This document shows positions 18,348-27,460 of a stretch of DNA of 64,000 nt, piece by piece. The stretch comes from Neobacillus mesonae (GTDB lineage: Bacteria > Bacillota > Bacilli > Bacillales > Cytobacillaceae), in the NCBI RefSeq assembly GCF_023715155.1, contig NZ_JAMBNQ010000001.1, forward strand, positions 478,646-542,645, written 5' to 3'. A program made the translations under genes and the position numbers. Below the pieces are notes generated by a model that worked only from the letters and a program-made list of their open reading frames with translations, had not been told where the DNA came from and made no database searches. Numbering within the stretch: position 1 is the first letter of the stretch; each line of letters starts with the position of its first letter.

Positions 18348-20333
18348 TTGGATACCGTTCCAATTCAAATCAAAATCAATCAAACAAATCAATCTGAACG
18401 TGGAAAGTTAAAAACAAGCGGACAGACCGGGGGTCCGGCAATTCCTTTTGATCAGATTTTAATGGTAAATAATTTATTGGCGTTGAAACATACAGCTAAT
18501 CAAGAGGATCAGTCTGTTAAAACCGAAGGACAGCCGGCAGGAAATTCTGAGAAAAATTTAAAAGAAGCAGGGCTTGGCACCCCATTAGATGAATGGAAAT
18601 CCCAAACAGGAGATTTCCAGCAAGTGAATCCGCTGTTGGCATGGGTTCCAGCCTTTAACCAGACACAGCCCTTCGAGGTTGCTTCGGATATGAAAGCAGA
18701 TTCCACGCTTGAAAATGTAGAGCAGGGGGCTGATATAGGTCAATTCAGTGGTTTCTCATTGTTTTTACATAATGCTGCTGAGAATAATCAGGTTTTCCCG
18801 GTAACGGAAATTCAGGTAGATGAAAACACCATCGCTGATTTGGGTCCTGATAAGACTCTGCTCAAAATGGCGCCGGATGTAAATAAATCAAATGAGAGCA
18901 TTATGGGAAGAAATTCAACTTCGAATATTATAGATTCATTGCCTGAGTCATCAGCGAATGAATCAACTGAGATAAATTTAGTGAAAATACCAATTTCTAC
19001 TACTATACAATCATTACCTGAGCTGGCTGCTTATGTAAATGAATGGATGAATAAGGATGCTCGACCATCCATTGATGCTGTCAATCCATCAAGAGCTGAT
19101 TTTTCATTTCATTTGCAAAATATGGGTCAGGTCAATATGGAAGTCAGTGCTTTACATGGGGAATTATCTGTGAAATTGATTGCGGATAACAGTATGGTGA
19201 ATGAAATAGTAGAAAACCAATTCCAGCTTCTTGAAAGAACTTTCCAACAATACGGCTTCAAAGTGAAAAATATAGAGGTAATGAATCAACCGGCTTCGAT
19301 AATGGATCAAAATACAGTTTCACAACCGGTTACTCAAAACGCAAATCAATTAATGGACGGACAAATGAGCCTCAAGCCCCTTTATAAAGATAATTTTCAG
19401 CAATATGGCGCTAAGGTGAAAAATATGGAAAGTATGAGCCAATCAGTTTCAGTGGTGAATCGAATTGCAGACTCACAACCAGCAGTTCAAAACGAAAGTC
19501 AATTAATGGATGGACAAATGAGCCTCAAGCCCCTTTATGAAGATAATTTTCAGCAATATGGTGCTAAGGTGAAAAATATGGAAAGTGCGAGCCAACCAGT
19601 TTCAATAGTGGAACAAATTTCAGTCTCACAACCAGTTACTCAAAATGCAAGTCCATTAACGGACAGACAAATTAGCTTCAATAGGATTGATAATCTTATA
19701 GGGAACGCAGCAGATCCTCCATTTTCGGCAGAAACAATGGATGTTTCGCAGCTCAATGAACCTGCTATTCCATTAACCTATCAATCTCAACAAACTGAAG
19801 CTTTGAATCAAACAAAAAGTATACAGCCGACGCCTGTCCTTACACTACCCGAATTTGTTCATGAGGTAAGTAATTGGATAACCCGGAATGTAGGGATGTC
19901 TCAGGCACAGGATGGAACAAAAGGGATTAAATTTCTGCTTTCGCCTGAACATCTTGGCCAAATCGAGGTAAGTATCACTTCCCAGGATGGTCAAGTATCT
20001 GCTCAAATTGTGACGGATACACTGCAGGCAAAGGAAATTTTGGACGGTCAGCTTCATCAACTGAAACAAACCCTTCAGCATCAAGGATTACTTGTACAGA
20101 AGCTGGAGATTGTCCAGCAGACACCCGCTGTGATGGATTCTTCCCTGACAAACCCATCGTTTTCACAGGGGGGATTTCAGTCACCACAAGAGCAGCGTTC
20201 TGCACCTATAACTAAAAATAGCGTGAAAAAACAAAAAGAATCAGATCAGCCGGAAGTGGAAATGTCATCTCCATTCATAACCTATGGCGGGACTGGCTCA
20301 AGAACTGCTTCAAACATTGATTTTACTGCATAG
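18348..20333 (+). CDS. fliK: flagellar hook-length control protein FliK, with duplicated domains
   Basis: A 661-residue protein, longer than the B. subtilis protein (about 490). The C-terminal domain has the Flg_hook core LSPEHLGQIEVSITSQDGQV, which switches export specificity when the hook is complete. A second, diverged copy of the same core sits mid-protein (FHLQNMGQVNMEVSALHGEL). Between the two lie tandem repeats of about 58-60 residues containing NFQQYGAKVKNMES and QLMDGQMSLKPLY. The N-terminal half is Gln/Asn/Ser-rich, as expected of a molecular ruler. The TTG at 18348 behind AAGGGGGG fits better than the upstream ATG. It is followed by flgD and flgE, its functional partners. Confidence 0.92.
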   Translation: MDTVPIQIKINQTNQSERGKLKTSGQTGGPAIPFDQILMVNNLLALKHTANQEDQSVKTEGQPAGNSEKNLKEAGLGTPLDEWKSQTGDFQQVNPLLAWVPAFNQTQPFEVASDMKADSTLENVEQGADIGQFSGFSLFLHNAAENNQVFPVTEIQVDENTIADLGPDKTLLKMAPDVNKSNESIMGRNSTSNIIDSLPESSANESTEINLVKIPISTTIQSLPELAAYVNEWMNKDARPSIDAVNPSRADFSFHLQNMGQVNMEVSALHGELSVKLIADNSMVNEIVENQFQLLERTFQQYGFKVKNIEVMNQPASIMDQNTVSQPVTQNANQLMDGQMSLKPLYKDNFQQYGAKVKNMESMSQSVSVVNRIADSQPAVQNESQLMDGQMSLKPLYEDNFQQYGAKVKNMESASQPVSIVEQISVSQPVTQNASPLTDRQISFNRIDNLIGNAADPPFSAETMDVSQLNEPAIPLTYQSQQTEALNQTKSIQPTPVLTLPEFVHEVSNWITRNVGMSQAQDGTKGIKFLLSPEHLGQIEVSITSQDGQVSAQIVTDTLQAKEILDGQLHQLKQTLQHQGLLVQKLEIVQQTPAVMDSSLTNPSFSQGGFQSPQEQRSAPITKNSVKKQKESDQPEVEMSSPFITYGGTGSRTASNIDFTA

Positions 20334-20349
20334 AAAGGAGCAGGATAGT

Positions 20350-20778
20350 ATGAGTAATTGGGTGGATGTTGCAAGCATTGCCAAAAACAACTCAGTATTC
20401 AATAATGTGAAACCTTTTGAACAAAAAAGTTCATTAGGCAAAGATGATTTTCTCAAAATCCTGGTCACGCAATTATCAAACCAAGATCCTTCCAGCCCGT
20501 TACAGGATAAGGATTTTATTGCGCAAATGGCTACTTTTAGTTCACTTGAACAAATGACCAATTTAAATAAGGGATTTGAAAAATTTTTATCCCAGCAAAT
20601 GAGTCAGTATGCTTCAGCGATTGGCAAAGAAATTAGCTGGACCGAACAAGATTCTAATACGGTGAAGAGCGGCGTTGTCAACGGTATAACGATGGATAAT
20701 GGCAGCTATTTTTATATGGTAGGGGACGAAAAGGTTCCAATGGAAAATGTGAATGAAATAAAGCAAACGGAAAAATAA
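20350..20778 (+). CDS. flgD: flagellar hook assembly scaffold FlgD
   Basis: A 142-residue protein that caps the growing hook and is needed for FlgE polymerisation. The conserved N-terminal part reads LGKDDFLKILVTQLSNQDP then DFIAQMATFSSLEQM. Length is almost identical to B. subtilis FlgD. The start at 20350 is chosen from AAAGGAG nine bases upstream. It lies between fliK and flgE, as in other Bacillus fla/che operons. Confidence 0.96.
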   Translation: MSNWVDVASIAKNNSVFNNVKPFEQKSSLGKDDFLKILVTQLSNQDPSSPLQDKDFIAQMATFSSLEQMTNLNKGFEKFLSQQMSQYASAIGKEISWTEQDSNTVKSGVVNGITMDNGSYFYMVGDEKVPMENVNEIKQTEK

Positions 20779-20807
20779 CAATTAAAGACAGGTAAGGGGA
20801 GCTCAAA

Positions 20808-21722
20808 ATGTTAAAATCACTATATTCTGGCGTATCCGGAATGAAAGGTTTTCAAACCAAACTGGATGTTATCGGTAATAATATTGCGAATGTTAATACG
20901 GTAGGTTTCAAGAAAAGTAATGTTGTATTTCAAGATATTATCAGCCAAAATATGTCAGAAGCAACTGCGCCGACTGCCCAAAATGGCGGGATCAATCCAA
21001 AACAGGTAGGCCTTGGTTCAAAAATAGCGGCGATTAATACACTTCACACTCCCGGAAGCCCGATGACCACAAATGTTGGGACAGACTTAGCAATTGATGG
21101 GGATGCTTATTTTGTTGTTTCTCCTAAAATTGGCGGTCTCAGCTATCTAACAAAAGCAGGAAACTTTATGCAGGATGCTAACGGTGACCTTGTCAATTCG
21201 AATGGAATGTACGTCAATGGTGTTGTAACAGATGCCAATAAAAATCCAAAGACAGTTAAAATTAATATTTCCGCAGACCAAGTCAATAAACCTGCCAATG
21301 GCCCGCTTCATCAATTTACATCTTATTCCATTGATTCGAATGGCTATATCAATGTTGTTAGAGATGACGGTGCTATTGGAAAACTGGCCATTAACGGAAG
21401 CGGTCAATATTATCTAAGCACAAACCCTGCCTCTATTGAAAATATCTCAATTGCAACAGCTACAGCGACAAATCCGAGCGGCTTAAAAAAGATTGGTAAT
21501 TCGTTGTTTGAAACTACCGGGAACGCAGGAGTCACGAAAACAAACAGAATCGAGAATAACAGCGGCGGACAAATTAATTCCGGTATTTTAGAAATGTCAA
21601 ACGTCGATTTAACGGAAGAATTTACCGAAATGATTGTAGCCCAGCGGGGATTCCAGGCCAATGCAAGAACCATCACAACTTCTGACTCCATTTTAGAAGA
21701 AATTGTCAATCTAAAACGATAA
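20808..21722 (+). CDS. flgE: flagellar hook protein FlgE
   Basis: A 304-residue hook subunit. The N-terminal rod/hook signature is LYSGVSGMKGFQTKLDVIGNNIANVNTVGFKKS, and the C-terminal one is SNVDLTEEFTEMIVAQRGFQANARTITTSD. Both ends form the coiled-coil core of the hook tube. The middle (about 80-230) is the exposed domain. It is slightly longer than B. subtilis FlgE (264 residues). Context after FlgD and FliK identifies it as the hook rather than a rod protein. RBS AGGTAAGGGGAG precedes the ATG. Confidence 0.93.
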   Translation: MLKSLYSGVSGMKGFQTKLDVIGNNIANVNTVGFKKSNVVFQDIISQNMSEATAPTAQNGGINPKQVGLGSKIAAINTLHTPGSPMTTNVGTDLAIDGDAYFVVSPKIGGLSYLTKAGNFMQDANGDLVNSNGMYVNGVVTDANKNPKTVKINISADQVNKPANGPLHQFTSYSIDSNGYINVVRDDGAIGKLAINGSGQYYLSTNPASIENISIATATATNPSGLKKIGNSLFETTGNAGVTKTNRIENNSGGQINSGILEMSNVDLTEEFTEMIVAQRGFQANARTITTSDSILEEIVNLKR

Positions 21723-21775
21723 TCTTTGACGTGATTAATTTGTATTAACTCATGGAAGAGTTAGGAGGATGCCCT

Positions 21776-22759
21776 TTGGCAGATGTATTATCGCAACAGG
21801 AAATCGATGCCCTTTTATCTGCCTTAAACAGCGGCGAACTTGAGGCATCTGATGTTTCAGAAAAAAAACAAAAAGTAAAAGTGTATGATTTCAAACATGC
21901 CATGAGATACTCCAAAGAACAATTACGGAGTATTACCAGAATACATGAGAACTTTACCCGGCTTTTAACATCAAATCTATCAGCCCAATTAAGAACGTTT
22001 ATTCAAATTGAAATCGATTTGGTGGAGCAGGTAAACTATCAGGAATTTATTGCATCCATCCCTTCCAAAACGATTTTGAATATTTTCGATGTCAAACCAG
22101 CGAATGGGAAGATGGTGATGGAGATCAACCCCCAAGTTGCCTATGCAGTATTGGAACGTCTGCTGGGAGGACAGGGGGACCCGACGGAACGCGACGGGGG
22201 ATTAACAGAAATCGAATCTGTATTGCTGCAAAAGGTTTTTTCAAGAGCATTTAATATGTATGAAAGTGCTTGGGAGAACATTGAAAATATCAAAGTTCAA
22301 TGGGAAGCGATGGAATCCAACCCGCAATTTATGCAAATTGCCTCTCCAAACGAAACGGTTATTGTCATTGCCATGCGGACAACGATTGGAGAGATCACGG
22401 GAAGGATGACCTTGTGTATCCCGCATTTAATTGTAGAACCTATTCTTCCTAAATTAACGGCACATCAATGGTTCTCCACCATGGCCAAAACAAAAGAGCC
22501 AAAACAGCATGAACTGTTGAAGAAAAACTTGGAAAATGTCCATGTCCCGATGATTGCAGAACTTGGAAGGGGAAGGCTGCCGGTATCCGACTTACTTAAT
22601 TTGCAAATTGGTGATGTGATTGGAATTGATACAGGAAAGATTCAAGTAAAAGTGGATCAATTAACAAGGTTCTTAGGCAATCCTGGCCTACTGAACGGTC
22701 ATTATGCCGTTCAGATTGATGAAGTAATCCGCTCGGAAGGAGATGAGCTAGTAAAATGA
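21776..22759 (+). CDS. fliM: flagellar motor switch protein FliM
   Basis: A 327-residue C-ring protein that receives CheY-P. The N-terminal CheY-binding segment is LSQQEIDALLSAL, the CheC-like middle domain includes FTRLLTSNLSAQLRTF, and the SpoA/FliN-like end includes VPMIAELGRGRLPVSDLLNLQIGDVI. The TTG at 21776 follows GGAGGATG; an in-frame ATG eight codons upstream lies ahead of that RBS and is less likely. The stop overlaps fliY by ATGA. Here fliM directly follows flgE; B. subtilis has fliL and a small ORF between. Confidence 0.95.
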   Translation: MADVLSQQEIDALLSALNSGELEASDVSEKKQKVKVYDFKHAMRYSKEQLRSITRIHENFTRLLTSNLSAQLRTFIQIEIDLVEQVNYQEFIASIPSKTILNIFDVKPANGKMVMEINPQVAYAVLERLLGGQGDPTERDGGLTEIESVLLQKVFSRAFNMYESAWENIENIKVQWEAMESNPQFMQIASPNETVIVIAMRTTIGEITGRMTLCIPHLIVEPILPKLTAHQWFSTMAKTKEPKQHELLKKNLENVHVPMIAELGRGRLPVSDLLNLQIGDVIGIDTGKIQVKVDQLTRFLGNPGLLNGHYAVQIDEVIRSEGDELVK

Positions 22760-23889
22760 ACGAGGGTTCACTTTCACAAGAAGAAATTAATGCGTTGTTT
22801 AAACAACTAGAAACCAATACGAATAGTCTATCCATCGATGACTTTTTGAGCCCTATGGAGAAGGATGCACTTGGAGAGATTGGCAATATTTCATTAGGAA
22901 GTTCCACGACTGCACTTTCGACTTTACTCAATCAGCGGGTAGAAATTACCGCACCAGTCCTTTCTGTTATTGAACAGTCCAGAATGGAAGAAATGATTCA
23001 AGAAAAACATGTTGCCGTTCATGTGGATTATACAAAAGGAATCCGGGGTAAAAACCTATTAATGATAAAAGAAAAAGATGCAAAAATTATCGCAAATCTA
23101 ATGATGGGCGGGGACGGAACCACATTAGATGATGAAATATCGGAAATGCATCTTAGTGCTGTACAGGAAGCCATGAATCAAATGATGGGTTCGGCTGCCA
23201 CATCGATGTCTACTATTTTTCATGAAAAGGTGGATATTTCGCCCCCATCCATCGATGTATTGGGATTTCCACCCAAAAAATTAGAAAATCTTGAAGATGA
23301 CATCATTATTCAAGTTTCTTTTCATTTGAAAGTGGGCAGTCTCATTGATTCCAATATGATCCAGTTTATTCCAATATCATTTGGTAAGGAAATGATTCAT
23401 AAAATCATGAGCCCGGCTGAAACAGCAGCAGCTGCCCCTGTTTTGGAGGAGCCTGCTGCTGAACCGCAGCAAACCTATACAAAAGCAGTGAATACAGGGT
23501 ATACAGCTCCACAACAAACAGAGCCGAGTCCAATGCAAAAATCGCCGGCAGAGGCGTCTGTCAATACAAATGTACAAAAAGTGAAATATGCAAATTTCTC
23601 CAATCAGCAGCAGGCGGCTGCTGGAGCAGGAAATATTGATTTATTATATGATATTCCGCTAAACATTACGGTAGAGTTAGGCCGGACGGAAATGCCGATA
23701 CGCAAGATTCTTGAACTGGGCCCTGGAGCTGTCATTGAATTAGATAAATTAGCTGGTGAGCCAGTGGACATTTTGGCCAATCATAAGTTAATTGCCAAAG
23801 GAGAAGTAGTCGTTATTGAAGAAAACTTTGGTGTTAGGATAACAGACATTATTAGTCCTATCGATCGTATAACCAAAATGAGTGTGTAA
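22756..23889 (+). CDS. fliY: flagellar motor switch phosphatase FliY
   Basis: A 377-residue C-ring component. It has an N-terminal FliM-like CheY-P-binding peptide (LSQEEINALFKQL), then a CheC-type phosphatase domain with two active-site helices (EKDALGEIGNISLGS and MHLSAVQEAMNQMMGSA). A Pro/Ala/Gln-rich linker (about 220-285) leads to a FliN-like domain with LNITVELGRTEMPIRKILELGPG. It both forms the switch and dephosphorylates CheY-P, which matters because no CheC or CheZ is in the window. It is translationally coupled to fliM. Confidence 0.96.
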   Translation: MNEGSLSQEEINALFKQLETNTNSLSIDDFLSPMEKDALGEIGNISLGSSTTALSTLLNQRVEITAPVLSVIEQSRMEEMIQEKHVAVHVDYTKGIRGKNLLMIKEKDAKIIANLMMGGDGTTLDDEISEMHLSAVQEAMNQMMGSAATSMSTIFHEKVDISPPSIDVLGFPPKKLENLEDDIIIQVSFHLKVGSLIDSNMIQFIPISFGKEMIHKIMSPAETAAAAPVLEEPAAEPQQTYTKAVNTGYTAPQQTEPSPMQKSPAEASVNTNVQKVKYANFSNQQQAAAGAGNIDLLYDIPLNITVELGRTEMPIRKILELGPGAVIELDKLAGEPVDILANHKLIAKGEVVVIEENFGVRITDIISPIDRITKMSV

Positions 23890-23913
23890 AGGTTACTATT
23901 TGGAGGGAAAGCA

Positions 23914-24276
23914 ATGACAAAAGTGTTAATCGTTGATGACGCAGCATTTATGCGCATGATGTTAAAAGATATTTTAACCAAAAATGGTTTTGAGGTTGTC
24001 GGCGAAGCTGTAAATGGAGAAGACGCAGTAGAAAAATACAATGAACTCAACCCTGATGTGGTGACAATGGATATTACTATGCCGGAAATGGATGGCATTA
24101 CGGCAGTGAAAAAAATCAGAGAGTCCAACCCGCAGGCAAAAATTATTATGTGTTCAGCCATGGGACAACAGCCTATGGTATTGGAGGCCATTCAATCTGG
24201 AGCAAAGGATTTCATTGTAAAGCCATTCCAGGCAGATCGTGTAATTGAATCCCTTTCAAAGGTTGTTGGCATGTAA
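23914..24276 (+). CDS. cheY: chemotaxis response regulator CheY
   Basis: A single-domain, 120-residue receiver. Acidic residues lie in VLIVDDAAFMR, the phospho-acceptor Asp is in PDVVTMDITMPEMDG (about residue 54), Ser/Thr is in IIMCSAMGQ, and the conserved Lys is in FIVKPFQ. CheY-P binds FliM/FliY and in Bacillus promotes smooth swimming. RBS GGAGGG precedes the ATG. It is the last gene before a strong terminator. Confidence 0.97.
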   Translation: MTKVLIVDDAAFMRMMLKDILTKNGFEVVGEAVNGEDAVEKYNELNPDVVTMDITMPEMDGITAVKKIRESNPQAKIIMCSAMGQQPMVLEAIQSGAKDFIVKPFQADRVIESLSKVVGM

Positions 24277-24299
24277 TTATAAGCAAAAAAAAGGATAGG

Positions 24300-24341
24300 C
24301 GAGAGTGGTTTGGGATTATTTCTAAACGCTCTCGTTTTTTT
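24300..24341 (+). terminator. terminator after cheY
   Basis: CGAGAGTGGTTT pairs with AAACGCTCTCG (one bulge) and is followed by seven T residues. It separates the fliK-cheY unit from the cheA unit. Confidence 0.9.
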
Positions 24342-24490
24342 ATTGCAGAAAGTGTCAAAAAGTATCAAAAAACTTCGAAATTATTTTTGAAGAATATGTT
24401 AAGATAGGTATATATTAGATTAAAAACCTAATAATATCACGAATATAGAAGGGGACTATTCAGGCAGCCCTTTTACATGGGGGATTTGAA

Positions 24491-26503
24491 ATGGATTTAA
24501 ATGATTTTCTGGAATTATTTATTGAAGAATCCAAGGAGCATTTGCAGTCAATAAATGACCAATTATTAAAACTGGAAACAGAACCGGAAAATCCAGCGAT
24601 TGTGAATGAGATTTTTCGTTCTGCCCATACACTTAAAGGTATGGCAGGCTCTATGGGGTTTGAAGATTTAGCTTCCCTGACACATCAAATGGAAAATGTT
24701 CTGGATCTCGTCAGAAATTCAAAATTAAGCATCACGTCTGAGATGATGGATGTTATTTTTTCATGTGTAGATTTAATAGAAAGAATGGTAGAAAGCATCG
24801 AACAGGGCGGTGATGGGAAAGAGGATGTCACCGATGTTGTGGGACAGTTGAGAATGATTCAGAACCCCTCTGATCCTACTAATGTCCAAGCAGGTGCATA
24901 CCAGGAGAGTGCTGCAGCGGTTGCAGAGGACATTCAATTTGATCAATATCAATTATCTGTGATTCAGGAAGCTAAGAAGCTGGGGAACAAACTCTATCAA
25001 ATTACTATCCAGCTGGACAAAAATTGTGTCATGAAATCAGTACGGGCTTATATGGTATTTCAGGCTGCGGAAGAACTTGGAGAGGTCATTCAAAGCAATC
25101 CGCCGGTTGAACAAATTGAAGAAGAAAATTTTGACGACTCTTTTTCAATCCTTCTTTTATCAGAAAGGGATACAAAGGAAATACAGGCAGCATTCCATCC
25201 GATTTCAGAGCTTTCTGAAGTGGTCGTTCGTGAACTTTCTGATGAACAGGAGACGGCGATGCCAATTGAAAAAGCACAAAAAGCTGTGAAATCGAATGCA
25301 CAGGTACTTCCTAAGGACAAAGGAGATCAGGGTGCAGCGAAAAAGAAACACCGTTCCAAATCCATCCGCGTTGATATTGAAAAATTGGATCACTTAATGA
25401 ATTTATTCAGCGAGCTGATTATTGACAGAGGACGGCTGGAACAAATTTCAAGGAAATCCGAACTTACCGATTTGACCGAAACAGTTGAGCATATGACCCG
25501 GATTTCTACTGACCTGCAAGGGTTGATTTTAAACATGCGGATGGTTCAGGTGGAGCAGGTGTTCAATCGATTCCCCCGCATGGTCCGGGATTTGGCAAAG
25601 GAATTGAATAAAAAGGTCCAATTGATTGTCGAGGGTGAAGATACAGAGCTCGACCGTACGGTTATTGATGAAATTGGCGACCCATTGGTTCACCTGCTTA
25701 GAAATGCGTTGGATCATGGCCTTGAGTCTGCAGAAGAGAGAACAGCCGCAGGCAAATCAGAGGAAGGCAGAATTTTATTAAAAGCTTATCACAGCGGCAA
25801 CCAAGTATTTATTGAAGTCTCTGATGACGGAAAAGGGATTGACCGCGGGAAGGTATTAAACAAAGCCATTGAGCGCGGAGTAGTGACACAAAGCGAAGCA
25901 GAGACTCTATCCGATCGAGAAGTTTATTCCTTGATCCTTTCATCTGGTTTTAGTACAGCAGAGAAAATATCGGATATTTCAGGGCGCGGCGTCGGTTTGG
26001 ATGTAGTGAAAACCAAGATTGAATCTCTGGGAGGTTCCATCAGCATTGAATCAGAACCTGGAAATGGTTCTATTTTCCGAATTCAGCTGCCGTTAACCTT
26101 ATCGATTATCTATGCCATGCTGGTTAAGACAGGTGATGAAACCTATGCGATCCCATTCAGTTCGATTGTGGAAATAACGAAAATCTCGAAAGATCAAGTT
26201 TCTACCCTATATGGCCAAAAGGTCATCCAATTCCGCGAACAAGTAGTATCACTGGTTTCTTTAAAAGAGGTTTTCAACGTTCCTGCAACTGATACAGTGG
26301 AAAAGCAGGAATTGTTTGTTGTTATTGTCCGCAAGGGAGATAAAATCATGGGCTTGGTGGTTGACTCTGTTTTAGGACAGCAGGAAGTGGTATTAAAAAC
26401 GTTAGGCGGCATGTTAACAAACCTTTATGCTGTTTCCGGTGCAACCATTCTTGGAAACGGGGAAGTAGCATTAATTATCGATTCGAATCAGTTTTTTAAA
26501 TAG
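24491..26503 (+). CDS. cheA: chemotaxis histidine kinase CheA
   Basis: A 670-residue kinase with all five domains. P1 Hpt has the phosphorylated His in FRSAHTLKGMAGSMGF (about residue 46). P2 binds CheY (about 155-245). P3 dimerises (MNLFSELIIDRGRLEQISRK), P4 is the ATPase (LLRNALDHGLES, DDGKGID, GRGVGLDVV), and P5 is CheW-like (TYAIPFSSIVEI). It phosphorylates CheY and CheB in response to receptors. The 215-bp gap after the cheY terminator probably contains its own promoter. Two CheW-type genes and an MCP follow, making a complete signalling array unit. Confidence 0.97.
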   Translation: MDLNDFLELFIEESKEHLQSINDQLLKLETEPENPAIVNEIFRSAHTLKGMAGSMGFEDLASLTHQMENVLDLVRNSKLSITSEMMDVIFSCVDLIERMVESIEQGGDGKEDVTDVVGQLRMIQNPSDPTNVQAGAYQESAAAVAEDIQFDQYQLSVIQEAKKLGNKLYQITIQLDKNCVMKSVRAYMVFQAAEELGEVIQSNPPVEQIEEENFDDSFSILLLSERDTKEIQAAFHPISELSEVVVRELSDEQETAMPIEKAQKAVKSNAQVLPKDKGDQGAAKKKHRSKSIRVDIEKLDHLMNLFSELIIDRGRLEQISRKSELTDLTETVEHMTRISTDLQGLILNMRMVQVEQVFNRFPRMVRDLAKELNKKVQLIVEGEDTELDRTVIDEIGDPLVHLLRNALDHGLESAEERTAAGKSEEGRILLKAYHSGNQVFIEVSDDGKGIDRGKVLNKAIERGVVTQSEAETLSDREVYSLILSSGFSTAEKISDISGRGVGLDVVKTKIESLGGSISIESEPGNGSIFRIQLPLTLSIIYAMLVKTGDETYAIPFSSIVEITKISKDQVSTLYGQKVIQFREQVVSLVSLKEVFNVPATDTVEKQELFVVIVRKGDKIMGLVVDSVLGQQEVVLKTLGGMLTNLYAVSGATILGNGEVALIIDSNQFFK

Positions 26504-26521
26504 AAAGGGCGGACTTTTTCA

Positions 26522-26947
26522 ATGGAAAAAATGAAAATTGTGGCCTTTCGGCTGGGGGATGAGGAATATGGACTGGATATTCAATTTGTCCAATCCATTG
26601 AAAGAATACAGCCGATTACAAGAGTACCGAATGCTCCGGAATTTGTGGAAGGTGTGATCAATCTGCGTGGAAATGTCACACCGGTCCTTGATCTTCGGAA
26701 AAGGCTGAATCTCGAGAAAGAGGGCCATACAGAACATACGCGTGTGATTATCACCAAATTTGAAGAGATAGAATTAGGTCTTATCGTGGACAAAATCAGT
26801 GATGTGATTGATCTAGATAAAGAGTCCATTGAGGCCGTCTCATCCAGCAGAATTCAGTCCGACAATTTTGAAGGAATTGCCAAAACGGAAGGAAGGCTTA
26901 TTGTTCTCTTAAAGCTTTCGGAGTTGATAAAAATACCAGGCAAATAA
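26522..26947 (+). CDS. cheW: chemotaxis coupling protein CheW
   Basis: A 141-residue single CheW domain that links receptors to CheA. It shows FRLGDEEYGLDIQFVQSI at the start and the conserved receptor-binding stretch PEFVEGVINLRGNVTPVLDLRKR (about 40-62). GLIVDKISDVIDL follows in the second half. It starts 18 bases after cheA behind AAAGGGCGG. Confidence 0.95.
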   Translation: MEKMKIVAFRLGDEEYGLDIQFVQSIERIQPITRVPNAPEFVEGVINLRGNVTPVLDLRKRLNLEKEGHTEHTRVIITKFEEIELGLIVDKISDVIDLDKESIEAVSSSRIQSDNFEGIAKTEGRLIVLLKLSELIKIPGK

Positions 26948-26974
26948 AAAATGTCAGTTGAGGATGTGATCTTT

Positions 26975-27439
26975 ATGATGGAGGAAAATAAGGTGCTCGT
27001 CTTTAAAGCAGGGCAGGAGGAATACGGAGTACATATTAATCAGGTGGTTTCCATTGAAAGAATAATGGAAATCAATACATACCCAAACCGGCCGGCACAT
27101 GTCTTGGGGGTTATTACGGTCCGGGATGCGGTGATCCCGGTTGTAGATATGCGTGCTGCTTTGTCCGAAGGGACGATTACGCCATCGGATACTGCTAGAA
27201 TCGTCATTGTGCTGGTTTCAGGACAAGAGATTGGACTAGTCGTTGATGCGGCGACAGATGTGATCGATGTGCCGCTGGATATCATTCAGCACCCAAATCT
27301 TATTGCGGAAAAGGATATTTCCTATTTAAGAGGGGTTGCAAAATGTAATGAGCGGTTAATCATACTATTGGATATTGAAACACTGCTGGAGAAAACCACC
27401 AATTTAGATGAATTAAGAAATATAAAGAATGAGTTATAA
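26975..27439 (+). CDS. second CheW-type coupling protein
   Basis: A 154-residue CheW domain (FKAGQEEYGVHINQVVSI, then RPAHVLGVITVRDAVIPVVDMRAAL) next to a standard cheW. The receptor-contact region keeps the general pattern but replaces NLRG by TVRD, so partner preference may differ. It resembles the CheW half of B. subtilis CheV but has no receiver domain. The frame is open from an ATG at 26951 without a clear RBS; GAGG upstream favours the ATG at 26975 or 26978. It lies 21 bases before the MCP gene, so it may be dedicated to that receptor. Confidence 0.85.
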   Translation: MMEENKVLVFKAGQEEYGVHINQVVSIERIMEINTYPNRPAHVLGVITVRDAVIPVVDMRAALSEGTITPSDTARIVIVLVSGQEIGLVVDAATDVIDVPLDIIQHPNLIAEKDISYLRGVAKCNERLIILLDIETLLEKTTNLDELRNIKNEL

Positions 27440-27460
27440 AACAGAAATGAGGGTATTCAA

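Noticed and set aside
20808..21722. FlgG rod protein instead of hook protein
   Set aside because: The fliK-flgD-flgE order and the separate flhO-flhP pair downstream favour hook protein FlgE.
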